A DNA stretch of 64,000 bases from Antedon mediterranea (lineage: Eukaryota > Echinodermata > Crinoidea > Comatulida > Antedonidae): assembly GCF_964355755.1 (NCBI RefSeq), contig NC_092672.1, positions 32,050,501 through 32,114,500 on the forward strand. The letters are read 5' to 3'. The translations under genes and the position numbers were made by a program. Within the stretch, counting starts at the first letter, position 1. Every line of letters begins with the position of its first letter. Below are positions 12,101 to 23,900 of this stretch, one piece after another. The notes under the pieces are model-generated. The model did no database searches. It saw only the letters and a program-made list of their open reading frames with translations, and was not told the DNA's origin.

Positions 12101-14333
12101 CATTTTATGATTCTGATACATGAAACCATTGTCGTAATGGAGTTTAATGTTGGGGAGAGAAGAGGAGGACATAATCAGATTGGTACCATTGTTTCCACTT
12201 TGGAGCAAAAGATGGGTTATCACCCATTTAATTAAACCAACATTTCAATGAATGTGTTCTCTTCCTGTTGGCAAAAAAACTTATCTCAAGGCATTATTCC
12301 ATTGATATATTTTAATAACTTGTAGGTTTGATGGCGTTGATCTTTGACCTTGATGAGCTTGTAAACATGATGTCTATAGGAACTTTGCTTGCTTATACAT
12401 TGGTAGCTTTCTCAGTTGTTGTATTGAGGTAAGAGACTCTCTCACGATTAAATCTTTCCTTTCCAAAATTCCTATGTTTGACGATCGAAACACGCCTTAA
12501 AATCAGATTGTTTTTTCGCCGATGATGTCACAACGCATATTGATTTCTTTGCCGTCGTGAGGTGGTTTCCCGAATTATTATGAAATCAAAACGGTACTGG
12601 GTATAACTAGCGTTCTGGTTACCAACTACCCATCTATTCATAGAAGTACATGATGTAGCAGCCTATTTGTACGATGACTATAGAATTGACCCGTGACGTG
12701 ACTTAGAAGAAGGTGATTAAAGTCACCATCACCGTCATTAATTCATTTTAAATTTTTAACATTGTAGATATAGAGCGAGTAATGATAAAGATAGTGACTC
12801 GGTAAACGGTGTGGATACACATTATAGCAACGGTGTTGGGCTCTCACCGTCGTCAATTTCATCTACCCGACTTCGGATTGTGCATTCAGACGTTCCAACG
12901 CAACGCTCAGAAAATATTTCAAAAATATGTATAGGAGTAACATGTAAGTAATTTGAAAATGGCCGCCGCTAGAGAACATAACTAAAAGTTGTTTCCCATA
13001 CCAGCAGTACTGTTGGTATTTGTCGCCAGACGTAAGATAAAAAAGACTAGTTCCGGAGATCAACAGGTTTATCTGTTGCGCGACACGATTAGTTCCACGC
13101 CCCTTTTAATACCAGACAGAGAATTGTTAGTATTTGTCGCAGCCAGACATAAGATCAAAAGGACGGTTACGAATTTATATCTTGGCAAGGCGAGCTGAGT
13201 GTCCTGTTGTTAGATTGCCTTTTTGTCCTAGTGAGAACCAATGCTTGTCGAATCTCAAACACAGTCACCACATTCATACCCTAAACATTACCGTGTAGTA
13301 GTTACCGTTTAGTAGAATAATACGATACATCCGAAATACGAAACAACTAACATCCGGGTGTGTGCGCAATGATTGCAAGTGACACATATTCAAAGTAATA
13401 ATAATATATAACCTTTTTTTCTTTCCCAGGTACTGCAATAATAGCAATTTCTGTACTAATAGTATTCGCACTAGATGATATAGCAAAGGCCAAATGGTGG
13501 GCATTACTACTCTTGATTATAACATCAACTTGTTTAGTAGCTGGTGGCTCCATTTTGGCCTTGCTGCCGCAAGATTCAACCGAGTTAGCATTTAAGGTAA
13601 GAATATCATACTGGACCAAGATTTCGGTCCAGATGTTTTTTTGTTAAACAAATCATGTGTCTGTCTTTTTGTTCCTTTTTAGAAATGCTTTTCATGCTAA
13701 ATTGTATTTTTAGAAGAAAATAAATGTTATCTTGGATTTAATGATTGATTGATTTATGTAATTATATTTGAATGAATATTGTAAAGCTCTGTCTACACTA
13801 TCAAACTTTAGGCGACACCAAATGTGATCATGCCCATAAATGGACATATTTGGGCACATCACACTTTTTTTTTCAAACTAGTTTGATAGTGTAGACAGAG
13901 CTTTATATTCATAATTCTCTTTCATAGGTTCCTCTGGTACCACTTCTTCCATTATTTAGTATATGGTTTAACGTAATCTTAATGCTGAAGTTGGATTATC
14001 AAACATGGATCCGATTTGCCGTGTGGATGGCAATTGGTAAGTTAAACACAGGATGCGTAGATCAAAAGGGGTATCTGTGGCTGCGAACCGATCAGTTCCA
14101 CGCGTCAAACCTGCGCGCTGTTTTGGGTATGATGTGTTTTGTAAAAAAGACACTGCAAGGTACCGGTACTTAAATTAGTATAAATATATAGTCGATAATT
14201 GTTATAATTTTATTTCTTTACAGGGTTTGTAGTATATTTTGTTTATGGTATTTTCAACAGCAACGAAAGGAAACGATACGTCGATGAAGATAAAGACGAA
14301 AGCGACGAAACAGCAAAACTATTAGACAACTGA
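9178..14333 (+). CDS. Cationic amino-acid transporter, SLC7A1-4 (CAT) type
   Basis: Multi-pass plasma-membrane permease of the APC superfamily, expected to carry arginine, lysine and ornithine. Exons: 9178-9412, 9600-9728, 10015-10170, 10471-10725, 11346-11568, 11785-11924, 12326-12428, 12768-12943, 13430-13596, 13928-14036, 14224-14333; phases agree throughout and give 600 residues. The first membrane region has the family signature [18 protein letters not shown], followed by [19 protein letters not shown] and, in exon 5, [12 protein letters not shown]. The Ser/Asp-rich exon 8 encodes a cytoplasmic loop; the tail is acidic ([18 protein letters not shown]). The ATG at 9178 is the first in frame after the acceptor at 9137. 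The exon-3 acceptor region is duplicated upstream (about 9907-9983). I cannot tell which of CAT1-4 is the orthologue. Confidence 0.93.
9844..9983. repeat. Hairpin repeat plus duplicated splice-acceptor segment
   Basis: CTACGTTCACATTGA (9844-9858) is inverted as TCAGTGTGAACGTAG (about 9892-9906), forming a small foldback. Beyond it, a segment resembling the intron end and exon 3 start (TTGACAGGAACGTCAAGTG) occurs about 86 bases before the true acceptor (TTGACAGGAACTTCAAGTG). Confidence 0.75.
10889..11190. mobile_element. GGTTCCCACTAG MITE family, copy 1
   Basis: Ends AAGCTTGGTTCCCACTAG and ATGGGAAACAAGCTT, with TA on both sides (10887-10888 and 11191-11192). An internal GTGGGTTCCCAC suggests a nested or doubled copy. 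Many CGCAACGCAA motifs. It lies in intron 4 of the SLC7A gene. Confidence 0.8.
11934..12080. mobile_element. GGTTCCCACTAG MITE family, truncated relative
   Basis: Contains GGACGCAACGCAAGGACGTA and an inverse CTACGTCGGTTGCGTGCGTCC without clear ends. It lies in SLC7A intron 6. Confidence 0.5.
13001..13221. mobile_element. hAT-like MITE, copy C
   Basis: The right end TGTCCTGTTGTTAGATTGCC is intact; the left end is lost, and the interior segment CAGTACTGTTGGTATTTGT is duplicated within it. It lies in SLC7A intron 8. Confidence 0.75.
13783..13903. mobile_element. TA-MITE family, copy 2
   Basis: AAGCTCTGTCTACACTATCA and its inverse TGATAGTGTAGACAGAGCTT, with TA at both borders. It lies in SLC7A intron 9. 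Confidence 0.9.
14048..14102. mobile_element. hAT-like MITE, fragment D
   Basis: Only the interior piece (GTATCTGTGGCTGCGA...CAGTTCCACG) remains, in SLC7A intron 10. Confidence 0.6.
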
Positions 14334-15447
14334 ATGTAATGTTTTTAGTTTAATCTACATTGATTTTACGTGAGGTGGCCTATTAGCACTACATGAATAT
14401 CTGTATTGTTCTTTATTATGTTTATAACGTCATTTTAAACCATTTAACATATTTTTTAATTTGTACAGTACAAATTCACTTTTGTTGTAATAATCCCAGG
14501 CCTAAGTTTTAATCCAATTAATAATGTTCAGTATTGTTGTTAATTTTTAATGATAATTTGTTTTTGTTATAATCATATGTTTTAGATAGTATGTAAAGTT
14601 TTATTATTAATGTCATTGTTTGTATGTAGGCATATGTGATGATCTTATACATTAATTTTAACGATTTATTTGATTATGATTAGGCCTATCCAATGTGTAG
14701 CTAGTTGTACTTAATATATAGGTATTGTACTAAGCATTGACGTAGGCCTGTCTGCCTATTCAATAGGCCTATTTCTTAAAAATTTATTTTTAAAAATGGA
14801 GCAATAAATATCTTTGTATACAATACACGCAAAATACTAATTTATTGGATTTTTTTTACAAAATTGAGCCGAAACCGGAAAAAAAAGTCTATCGTGTCCT
14901 TACATCAATCTCCGTCTCATGTCAGATCATACTTAGATTCGCCTTCGAATCTGTTGAAATTGTTTATTTTTAAAATAATTGTGCAAGTAGTCAACATTTG
15001 GTGTAAATGTCGAATAATTATTAAAAACAAAAAGAGAACTACTTTTTGTCGAGAATACCGGCGTGCTAAGATGTTGAGCATGAGCTTGCCGCCGGTAAAC
15101 TTTCACCAACACGTGATAATATCTCCACCAATAGGACGTTCGTATTAGATCAGAAGTTTGGTCTGAAAATCAGACGTACTTACAACGAACAACTTGTACT
15201 ATTCTTAGCCTAGCCTAGTTTGTAATAAATATCTTCTATTCTGCTCAATGAACAAAAATCGTGTGGAATTACTTGATACCGATGTCGTATATTTCATATT
15301 CACACATCGTTGCAATTCGATTATTGTAGGTATTTACTTGTCAGTAGTAGAAGATGGCCTCTAAGCCCTAGGCTACACGGTTATCAACTGCCCGTGAGTG
15401 TGTACTTATCACCAGGCGTACGCCGCACAACATTACTTTGCGTACAG
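14334..15447. other. SLC7A 3' UTR and intergenic sequence
   Basis: AT-rich, with several possible AATAAA signals (for example near 14802). No supported coding exon; open frames here begin with non-ATG codons and show no protein pattern I recognise. Confidence 0.4.
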
Positions 15448-15587
15448 GTTAAATTTAGCAGACAACCGCAATTCACAGTGGAAAATAACGATGGAGCTAG
15501 TTTTCCTCCTTGGATCTATAAAGGAGATGTTCATGGTATAACAACATCCATGATAATTCACAGGATTTTTCAGAAAGAAAAATTCGG
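15448..15587 (+). other. Possible orphan exon, not recognised
   Basis: An open frame lies between an acceptor-like site (GCGTACAG, before 15448) and a good donor (GG|GTAAGC, at 15588). It would encode about 46 residues, including FTVENNDGASFPPWIYKGDV. I do not recognise the product and found no partner exon on the plus strand in the next 1.4 kb, so it may be a relic or an untranslated exon. Confidence 0.25.
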
Positions 15588-15830
15588 GTAAGCAATTATT
15601 ATTCCTTATTATTTCTTAGATTTAGTGTAAAACAGGATAGCCTCTCCTAGACCAAGTTGAATGTTGAAAGCAACAATAGTTGAGTGACGAGATGGTATTT
15701 TAAACTCAAACCAAGCTGCAAAATAATGATTTTTCTCAAAGCAATATGGAATAGGTTGAGTCATTTGAGTGGCCCATCCTGTTGTATATCAGTTTACCTG
15801 CCAAAGTCACTTGGCTCAATCAAGGCAATC

Positions 15831-16023
15831 TAACAACAGGATGATGAGCTCCGGAGATCAAAGAGTTTATCTGTGGCTGTGACACAATCAGTTCCACGCT
15901 CCTTAACACCACACACCACAGAAATAGTACAGTACTGTTGGTATTTGTTGCAGCCAGACATAAGATCAAATGACTGTTACGAGTTCCTATCTTTGCAAGG
16001 CGAGCTCAGTGTGTGGTTGCCTT
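15831..16023. mobile_element. hAT-like MITE, copy E
   Basis: Starts CAAGGCAATCTAACAACAGG and ends in GTTGCCTT. It is flanked by a perfect 8-bp duplication GGCTCAAT (15823-15830 and 16024-16031), the hallmark length for hAT transposition. Confidence 0.9.
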
Positions 16024-16331
16024 GGCTCAATCCTACAGTAACATTGGTGTGAAACTGCTCTTCATTCAAAAAGCAGTATACAGTAGTATATTATAATAGA
16101 AAACAAATTCCGAAGGTTACACTAATGTAATTTTATTATCTTAATGATAAAAACTTACTAAATTTATAAAAAATTGAAAAATATGCAACACAACATCACC
16201 ATTCTAGAACTGCAAACTGTCTAATTATTGATGTATTCAATATTCCACAAAATAATAATTTGGTATAATATATAAATATAAAGGAAATACTTTCCTATGA
16301 ACAAACTAGGGGAAATGATGTTGACAGTCCT

Positions 16332-16377
16332 TATTAAGGAGACACTTTGTTCGGTCCCGAAGGTGTCTCCTTAATAG
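16332..16377. repeat. Solo hairpin repeat (TATTAAGGAGACAC)
   Basis: TATTAAGGAGACACTT and AAGGTGTCTCCTTAATA are inverted around a short loop. Related, less regular copies lie at about 6299-6341, 10797-10870 and 817-925. Confidence 0.7.
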
Positions 16378-16716
16378 GTGTTTAACTGTATTATAAGTAC
16401 TATAGCTAATTTTAAAATAAATAAGTTCTACATACATCATTTAGCACTGTGAACTTTTACTACTGTAACTGGAAAATTACAATATTGTGAAATTGATTAT
16501 TGGAAATTCTGAGTCTAAAATAATACAATGAGTTTTTTTTATCCAGGGCTCTCCTTTAACATTATTAGCAATAGTACCACCAGTGCCATGGTATAATTAA
16601 ATTCACTTAAAATAGGCTAACAAGATCATTTGATTGCTTGGTCAATAGACATCTCCAATGACATTGATTTGTACAAGAGATGGCACTGACAATGATATCA
16701 TCAGCCAACACAGCTT

Positions 16717-16877
16717 TAAGCTCAGTCTACACTATAGCAAACTAGTTTGACAAAAAGGTGTGATTTGATCAAATAGTGATATGCCCACATATGGTAGTGG
16801 TATGACATCATCATGTCCATATATAGGCACATCACATTTTTTTGTCACATGAAGTTTGATAGTGTAGACAAGGCTTT
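16717..16877. mobile_element. TA-MITE family, copy 3
   Basis: AAGCTCAGTCTACACTATAG at the left and GATAGTGTAGACAAGGCTTT at the right. It lies just downstream of the PPP1R7 stop codon, so it may be part of that 3' UTR. Confidence 0.85.
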
Positions 16878-16959
16878 AGTCTACACAGGAGACTGCATTG
16901 ACAATATCTTTTGAAGATTGTGAATTTGGCCTGTACAAGATATGGCATTAATGAGGATC

Positions 16960-19530
16960 TCATCTGCAGTATGTGGCATCAATCTGCACAAGACATGGCA
17001 GAGCCAATTTCACTTTGCGTCTGTATGCCGAATCCTTCTGGATTGGGTTTTGTTCCAAGTAGACCGTCTGTAGATTGGTGGCGTTGCGTAGCTTATCTAG
17101 GTCAGCAAAGTTTTCCAGCAGATTTCCATTAAACTTTTTGAACCAAAAATATATATATATAAAAATATGGATTTCAAACAGTGTACATAAATCTGTCTAC
17201 ACTATAAAACTAGTTTGCCAAATAAAGTGTGTCTAAATATGGTAGTGATATGCCCAAATATGGTAGAGATATGACATCATGTGCATAGACAAAGCTTACA
17301 TAATATAGTAAATAAGTAAAATTTGAAAGTACTATACATGAAAATTAGTTTAAATTCTTACCCAGAATTCCTCTAACTTGACAAGATGTCCAACATTCTC
17401 AATCCTTTTGACCTTGTTACAGGCCAGGTCAAGGGTCGTTAGGTTCATATTCTTTTCTAATCCTTCGATTGCTTCAACACCATTGTGACTTAAGTACAAT
17501 TCTTCTAACATTTCCAATTCATCTAAGTTTTCTATTTTAGTAATTCGATTACTCTGAAAATAAAGGTTATATATTATTTTGACATTATGGCAGTGTGGTT
17601 AGGCACCAACATTATTAGTGTGCACATGTTGGTTCATGTTTGAGTCTTCATACTTATGAGGTCAAGTTGTTTTACTAACCTGTATACTTAACACTTTCAG
17701 CTTTTTAAGAGCACCTAAGTTTTCAAGCTTTGTTATCTTATTCTTGCCAATGAATAAGCTCTCTAGGTTCACCAGTGCATCCAAATTTTCCAGTTTCTGA
17801 AATAAATATAATACATATTTCATAATTTGTCAACAGTGTTGAGGCATGTCCAAGCATGTGTCTAAATACACGCCTTTATGCTGCTATATTGGCATAGAAA
17901 ACTAGGTGAACAGTGGACCATGCAGATAAAAAACATGGAAGGTTGACCTCTGACAGCCATTTCCAGTCTTTTACATGGTTTTATTACTGACATTTTAGGA
18001 GAAGCAGATCAAAGGTTTAGAATGAGATGATAATGAGCCCTATTGGACAGTATAAGATCAGACAAATTCATCTAATTCATGGAAGCTCTCCTTCACATGA
18101 CACACTACTCACCCTAATTCTATTGCTGCCCAACTCTAACATAATCATCTGGGTCAGTGAAGAGAGGTTGTCAATTCTTGAAATCTTATTTTGAATCAGG
18201 AAAAGCTTCTTTATCTTCACCAACAACTCCAAGTTCTCCACTACACGAATGGCATTAAAAGACAGATCCAGTGTACTGCAAGGAGGAAAGAGTTGTTGAA
18301 AAATGTGTGTGTATTCAGGTAAAGTATTTGGTTAAAAGAGGTATATGTGGACCGGTTGCCAACATTCACCACAAATTGCTCACAGGACCCTATTTTATGA
18401 CATCTTTTAACCTGACTATATTGTTTCAATCTATCTAGAACCTGTTTCAAAAACTCAACACTGCACATGACTTGTTATTTATTTAATAAAAATGTCAATA
18501 GATAGTAATTTGTATTATAATAATTTAATTCAAATATTTATCCCATTTTCTACTTAGTACAGTACATACATATCTCAAAATTAAAATTTTTACAATAAAG
18601 TTGTATCTTGTATGGTGCAACAGCCATTTAGCATAATATTTGTGTACAGTGCATTAGAGTATGATTTAGATTACTATTTATAATACTTACTGTAGGTTTG
18701 TAAGTGTTTGTAAACCCTCAATCTTTTTTAGTTTGTTGTCATAGAGATCAAGATCTTCTAATGTCACTAACTGTGCCAATCCTTCTATCTTCTCTATTTC
18801 ATTTTGACGTAAACAAAGAGACTAAAAAGAAGTAATAATTCAAAAGGTTAAATATGGTCTGGGAAAACTAGTTATTAATACTGTAGACTAATTAAAATAC
18901 AAAAGAAATTGGCCATCTTACAGTGGAGTATTACTACTGTAGATACATAGACCCCATTTGCACTTTGTGTCTTGGCCCTGGATTGAGTTCACATTCAATC
19001 GTTTGGGACCGATCCAGCGTGTTTACACAGCGGCCCTGAAGATTCACTTTACTTCATTTTATCAAGCCAATGGTCACGACTCAGGGCTGGCCTAACTTTA
19101 TGTTGTATTCACACGCGACCCATCCCAAAACGTAAGTGTAAATGGGGTCTTAGATACTTACAATTACTTGATAGAGCACTTCAAGATGTTGGATTCTATC
19201 AATCCTTCGATGATTTAGATCAACGTCCTGTTATAAAACAAATTAAAGTATTTTATTTTTAAACAAAATGAGTACAAGTCATATAACACATTATTAAGTG
19301 TACTTTATTTCTCAAGGATGTAAATGTGCTGGGTGGCTCGTTAGGCACTTTAATTGTATGACCCACTATACAACCCCTGGGAGAGGTGTGTCATTGACAA
19401 GTGCATTAGGTGTAGTATTTACTGTAGCATCAGGATCGATGACAATTGGCTGAGGGGGTGGCAACTGAATTGTGCTGATTTGTTGCTGTTGCGGCTGTGT
19501 GTCACTTTCTCCATCAGATTCATCAGACAT
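16960..19530 (-). CDS. PPP1R7: Protein phosphatase 1 regulatory subunit 7 (SDS22)
   Basis: Leucine-rich-repeat partner that binds and controls nuclear protein phosphatase 1. Exons on the minus strand: 19530-19423, 19227-19162, 18821-18691, 18275-18113, 17796-17680, 17553-17362, 17133-16960; phases agree and give 316 residues. An acidic, Gln/Pro-rich N-terminus (MSDESDGESDTQ...) leads into DVDLNHRRI, then about a dozen 22-residue SDS22-type repeats (pattern L..LDL..N.I..IE.L), ending with the LRR cap ERRKV-like segment YRRKVKLALPCLVQIDATYC. The exon 1 donor (ACA|GTAAAT) is weak; it was chosen because the junction IDPDAT/DVDL fits the family, while an alternative (GGG|GTTG) would add 18 residues from a MITE-like sequence. 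The N-terminus is shorter than in vertebrates. Two introns carry mobile elements. Confidence 0.94.
17189..17297. mobile_element. TA-MITE family, copy 4 (degenerate)
   Basis: ATCTGTCTACACTATAAAAC at the left and ATAGACAAAGCTT at the right; shortened interior. It lies in the last PPP1R7 intron. Confidence 0.75.
18949..19150. mobile_element. Inverted-repeat element, AGACCCCATTT ends
   Basis: AGACCCCATTTGCACTTTG at the left and GTAAGTGTAAATGGGGTCT at the right form an 18-19-bp inverted pair around about 160 bases without an open frame. It lies in a PPP1R7 intron. Confidence 0.75.
19356..19402. mobile_element. Half copy of the TATGACCCACTATA element
   Basis: Matches one end of the complete inverted-repeat element at 56877-57182. 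It starts about 20 bases past the inferred PPP1R7 exon 1 donor. Confidence 0.6.
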
Positions 19531-20230
19531 CTTGTTGGCTGGTTTCCAATTCCTACAATAAAAATAATTTAATTAAAAATAAAATAAAAATCATCAAATT
19601 GACAATAAATGGAAATCTGATTTTTTTTCCTGCTACTACTACTAGTAGGCCAGGCAGGGCCTAGACTAGTACTACTACTGCTGGCCTATAGGCTACTATA
19701 CTAGCCTGCCCTCCTAGCAAGTTAGTAATACTACTAGGCCTAGTAGGCCTAGCCTACTATATACTACTTACTTATACTAGCTAGGCTAGTAGCACCGGCG
19801 TATCTAGGCCTACATATACAGCGCTCTAGTTAGGCTTGGAACTAACCTAGCCTTTGACACCTTGATATATTTGGCATATGCCACACAATACTTACCGTCG
19901 ATAACAATAATATTTAATTTTAAGCCTATTATTAATGAGAAGTTTTGATTTTGGAAAAAGTAACCCCTAGCTCTAGGGTAGGTTGAAGAGAGAAGTCGAG
20001 TGATGATATTGAGAAAAAATATTAGTCTAGCGCCACCATTAATATCGTCACCGTAGGAGGCGCTCTTTAGCAACAGGCTACACGACAAAAAGTCGGAGAA
20101 ACAAAAACTTGAAGAGAGGAAATAGTCGAATTTGTACCAATATTTAGTAGAAAAAGGTAAGTCTTTCAATGAAATTAACTTTTAAAAAGAAATAGAAATA
20201 TTTAATATCCACAGTGGATTTTAAAATTAC

Positions 20231-20278
20231 CTTATTTTCAATGAATTTTGCTACCAGCTGTGCAAATCTGAACGCCAT
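20231..20278 (-). other. Candidate upstream exon of PPP1R7 with an overlapping upstream ORF
   Basis: ATG at 20278 opens 16 codons (MAFRFAQLVAKFIENK) that end exactly at a GT donor (AAG|GTAATT). An acceptor (ATTGTAG) precedes 19552. Joined to the PPP1R7 first coding exon, the frame would run nine more codons and stop across the PPP1R7 ATG, making an upstream ORF. It could instead be the start of another transcript. Confidence 0.35.
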
Positions 20279-20903
20279 ATTTCGCCGGTGTGCTGGCGGT
20301 GGTGTGACGTTCGATCCGGTACCGTACAGAGCCTCTGAGGGTAGAGGGCCTAGTGGTACAGTAGTGAATCTAGGCTAGGCCTGGCCCTAGTATAGACTAG
20401 TTACAGGCAGTTAATAATAGTTAGTAGAGTAAATCATAGGCCTTTTGTTTGACTCTATTATAAAATGTTATGTGACACATTTTTATATTTTGGCATAACA
20501 AAGTTAAACCACCGAATCACCACATAAATTATAATTAGGCCAATAAATAAAATAAAAATGATTTAATCAATTCAATTCACTATAGGCCTACATTTTTTCT
20601 TAATAAATAGGGCTAAATTTGTTTGACGAGACTTGGGTCTTCTTGTGGTCTATCTCTAAAGTAAATCTAAAGTAGCTAGTAGAGTAGGTAGGGAGAATGT
20701 GTTTTTTATTATTTTAAAATTTAATTGTATTATTGCGGAGTCTGCCAAGAGTCTGCATATACAATACAGTACAGGTATACAATTGATTACTTCATTGTAA
20801 TTATTATTATATATCTTATAAATCTTTAACCTAACTTATTTTTGCTACATCAAACTCTTCCAAAATCAAATCATTCAATCACAAATATTATTTATATTTT
20901 CAG
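20279..20903. other. Divergent promoter region, PPP1R7 and SLC33A1
   Basis: Lies between the likely 5' exon of PPP1R7 (minus) and the first coding exon of SLC33A1 (plus, acceptor at 20903). One locally GC-rich patch (20281-20345) is a plausible core. The untranslated first exon of SLC33A1 must be here but I cannot place it. Confidence 0.4.
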
Positions 20904-20919
20904 ATTAAAGACACTTGGA

Positions 20920-23900
20920 ATGACATCCCGAAAAAATGTAAAGCAACCACGTACAACGTATAACAGTAAAACTAGATCTGGAACTCAATATGGTATTGAG
21001 AGTGACGAAAGATACATGGACGAGGGGGGAACACGTTTATTATTGAGGCCTGGAACTACAGAGATGGCACCTCACAGAGGACTAGAAGAGGATCGATGGA
21101 ATGTGGCCATTCTTCTCTTTCTGTACATCCTTCAAGGGATTCCATTAGGCCTAGCTGGGAGCCTACCACTTGTTCTGCAAGCGTACAAGATCTCATACAA
21201 ACAGCAAGCCATGTTGAGTTTTATATTCTGGCCTTTCAGTTTAAAACTACTCTGGGCACCGATTGTGGATTCGGTTTTTATCTCAAGATTCGGTCGACGG
21301 AAAACATGGCTGATCCCGACACAATATTTAATTGGGACAACAATGATATTGCTCTCATGGAATGTGAAGTCTTTTCTTGGGGAAAAAGGCTCTAACATAG
21401 AACCAAACGTTCTTGTCTTAACAGTGTTATTTTTTTTATTGAACTTTTTAGCAGCTACTCAAGATATAGCGGTGGATGGGTGGGCCCTTACGATGCTTGC
21501 AAAGCGTAACCTAGGTTACGCATCCACGTGCAATTCTGTTGGTCAGACTGCTGGGTATTTCCTTGGTAATGTTGTTTTTCTTGCATTTGAATCAGCAGAG
21601 TTTTGTAATGCATATATTCGCTCAGAACCAGCTGATGAGGGGTTGTTTACTCTCACAGGTTAGTGAAAGTAAACAAGATTTCATTCATCAATTTGACAAG
21701 TTTTAATGAGTAAAGGCAGTATCACCTCAATTGGTTGCAACACAACAAAATTCTTTGGCTTATTATAAGTAAATTCTGCTTATATGCCCCTCTAGATATT
21801 CCTTCCCACGTTCTCCTATGGGTTGAACTTCAATAGGTGGTTTGTCCAATTAACTCTCAATCTCTGATTTAAATTTATATACTACAGTATATACACAATA
21901 TTAAACACCTTTAGCATGTCTGTTTTCTAGTATATTCTGAAATGTGTTTTTTAATGGCAAGTTATTAATTAATATACTGTACTATAATTCTACCTTAATG
22001 TACGGCACACCTGGACATTGCATATCAACAATTTTTAACCCAAACCTCTGTATTGTTAAATATTTAATTACATTGTATGTATTGTATAATTAATTGTTTT
22101 GCTGTACTGTTTCATATGATTAGTATTGATTTTCTTTTCAGATTTTCTATTTTTTTGGGGTCTAGTATTCATCATTTGTACGACGCTAGTATTTATTTTA
22201 AAACATGAACGTTCTGATCAAAAAGAGGAAGAATCTATAGAAGGCGTTGTAGGAACGTACAAGCAACTATATAAAATTGTAAAACTTGTTCCAGTAAAAC
22301 AATACATATTGATCGCACTTACTATAAAAGTAAGTACTCATATTTCGGTTCCTATAAATACAGTAGTGTTCAATGTAAACCCTGATGTGAAACTGTTTTA
22401 TTAATTACAACTGTAATATTGACAAATTTAGAAACAAGCAATATATCTTATTTATGTTCTAGTGGGGATTAAGCTCTGTCTACACTATCTAACTTTATAT
22501 GACAAATAATGTGATGTGCCCATATATAGACATGATAATGTCATATCATTATCACTACCATATGTGGGCATATCACTGTCATATTTGAGCACATCACAAT
22601 CAAGTTTGTGTAGACAGATCTTTATACAAGATTATATACATTAATTTAACCAGCTTATTATCTCTCTTTTCAGATTGGTTTTGCAGCCACTGACAGTGTG
22701 ACGGGTTTAAAGTTAATAGAAGCTGGGGTACCCAAAGAAAGGCTAGCCATGCTTGCTGTTCCATTGGTGCCAATACAAATTATATTACCTTGGGTTATAG
22801 CTAAATATACTGCAGGGCCTAAGCCGCTTAATGTCATGCTGAACGCTATGCCCTTTAGGTAAGCTACACTTGAAATAATCGGCAAATATTTTGAAAATTG
22901 TATAGGACCAAGTATAATCCTATGCTTGAGTGTAATCCCATTTAGGCTAAATTTGGACATAAGTCTGTGCTAAATAATGTAAATTGTCATTGAAAAGCAT
23001 GTCTATCTTCACCAAGGACGCCAATATGCTTTTATTTATTCATATTATATTTCATTTATTTTACCCATGAATATAAATTATAAACATTGTAACATAAAAA
23101 TAATAATAATTATAACAAGGGAAGGGCTTAAAAATAGTTTAAACTAATCAAGTGCAGGTTTGTCCTTATTTTGCCCACTGGGTCAATCAGCCAGTTTAAT
23201 TTTTACTGGCCATCAATTATTATCATTGATTATTATAAGTTTTCTGTGAGGTTAATTATTAAAACTAATATCTTTGGTTTTATAGATTATTAATGGGAAT
23301 TGTTTTTATGTACATTGTAAACTGGACCCCATCAATGAAACTTGAAAGTGGTGAATTTCCTAACTCTTATTATATTGTCATTCTGCTGTGTTACGCATTC
23401 CACCAGGTAAGATATAGACCAAAACTTTACATTCTAACCGAAGGACGAGTCAATGTGGTATATACTGTACATGCAATCAGCTTCTTTACGTCCTAACCGA
23501 AGGATGAGTTAATGTGGTATATACACGCAACAAGCGGCAAGGCAATATCTAAAATTAAATTTATGTCTTTATTTTTTTTTAGGTGACACTTTACTGTATG
23601 TTTGTATCTATTATGGCATTTCATTCGAAAATCAGCGATCCACTTATCGGTGGTACTTATATAACCCTCTTGAACACTGTTGCAAATCTAGGAGGAAATT
23701 GGCCAGCAACTGTTGCGTTGTGGCTTATTGACTTCTTGACGTTTAGGTCATGCCACGGTGCAGACGCTGGCTACGATTGCGATACCAAAGAAGAAAAAGA
23801 GGTATGTTTGTTATTTTATTATATCTATTTATACTTTGTAACCTCTTCAGTCAAAGACTGGTCTCCCAGAGGGCCCAGTTATGATCAGTTGCTGTGTTTT

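Noticed and set aside
19810-20169. 119-codon minus-strand frame in the PPP1R7 5' region
   Set aside because: Begins just past the candidate exon in what reads as intron. The translation has no recognisable pattern and crosses AT-rich sequence.
20842-20919. Upstream extension of the SLC33A1 frame
   Set aside because: It crosses a clear intron end (ATTTTCAG before 20904) and has no ATG; the first ATG in the exon is at 20920.
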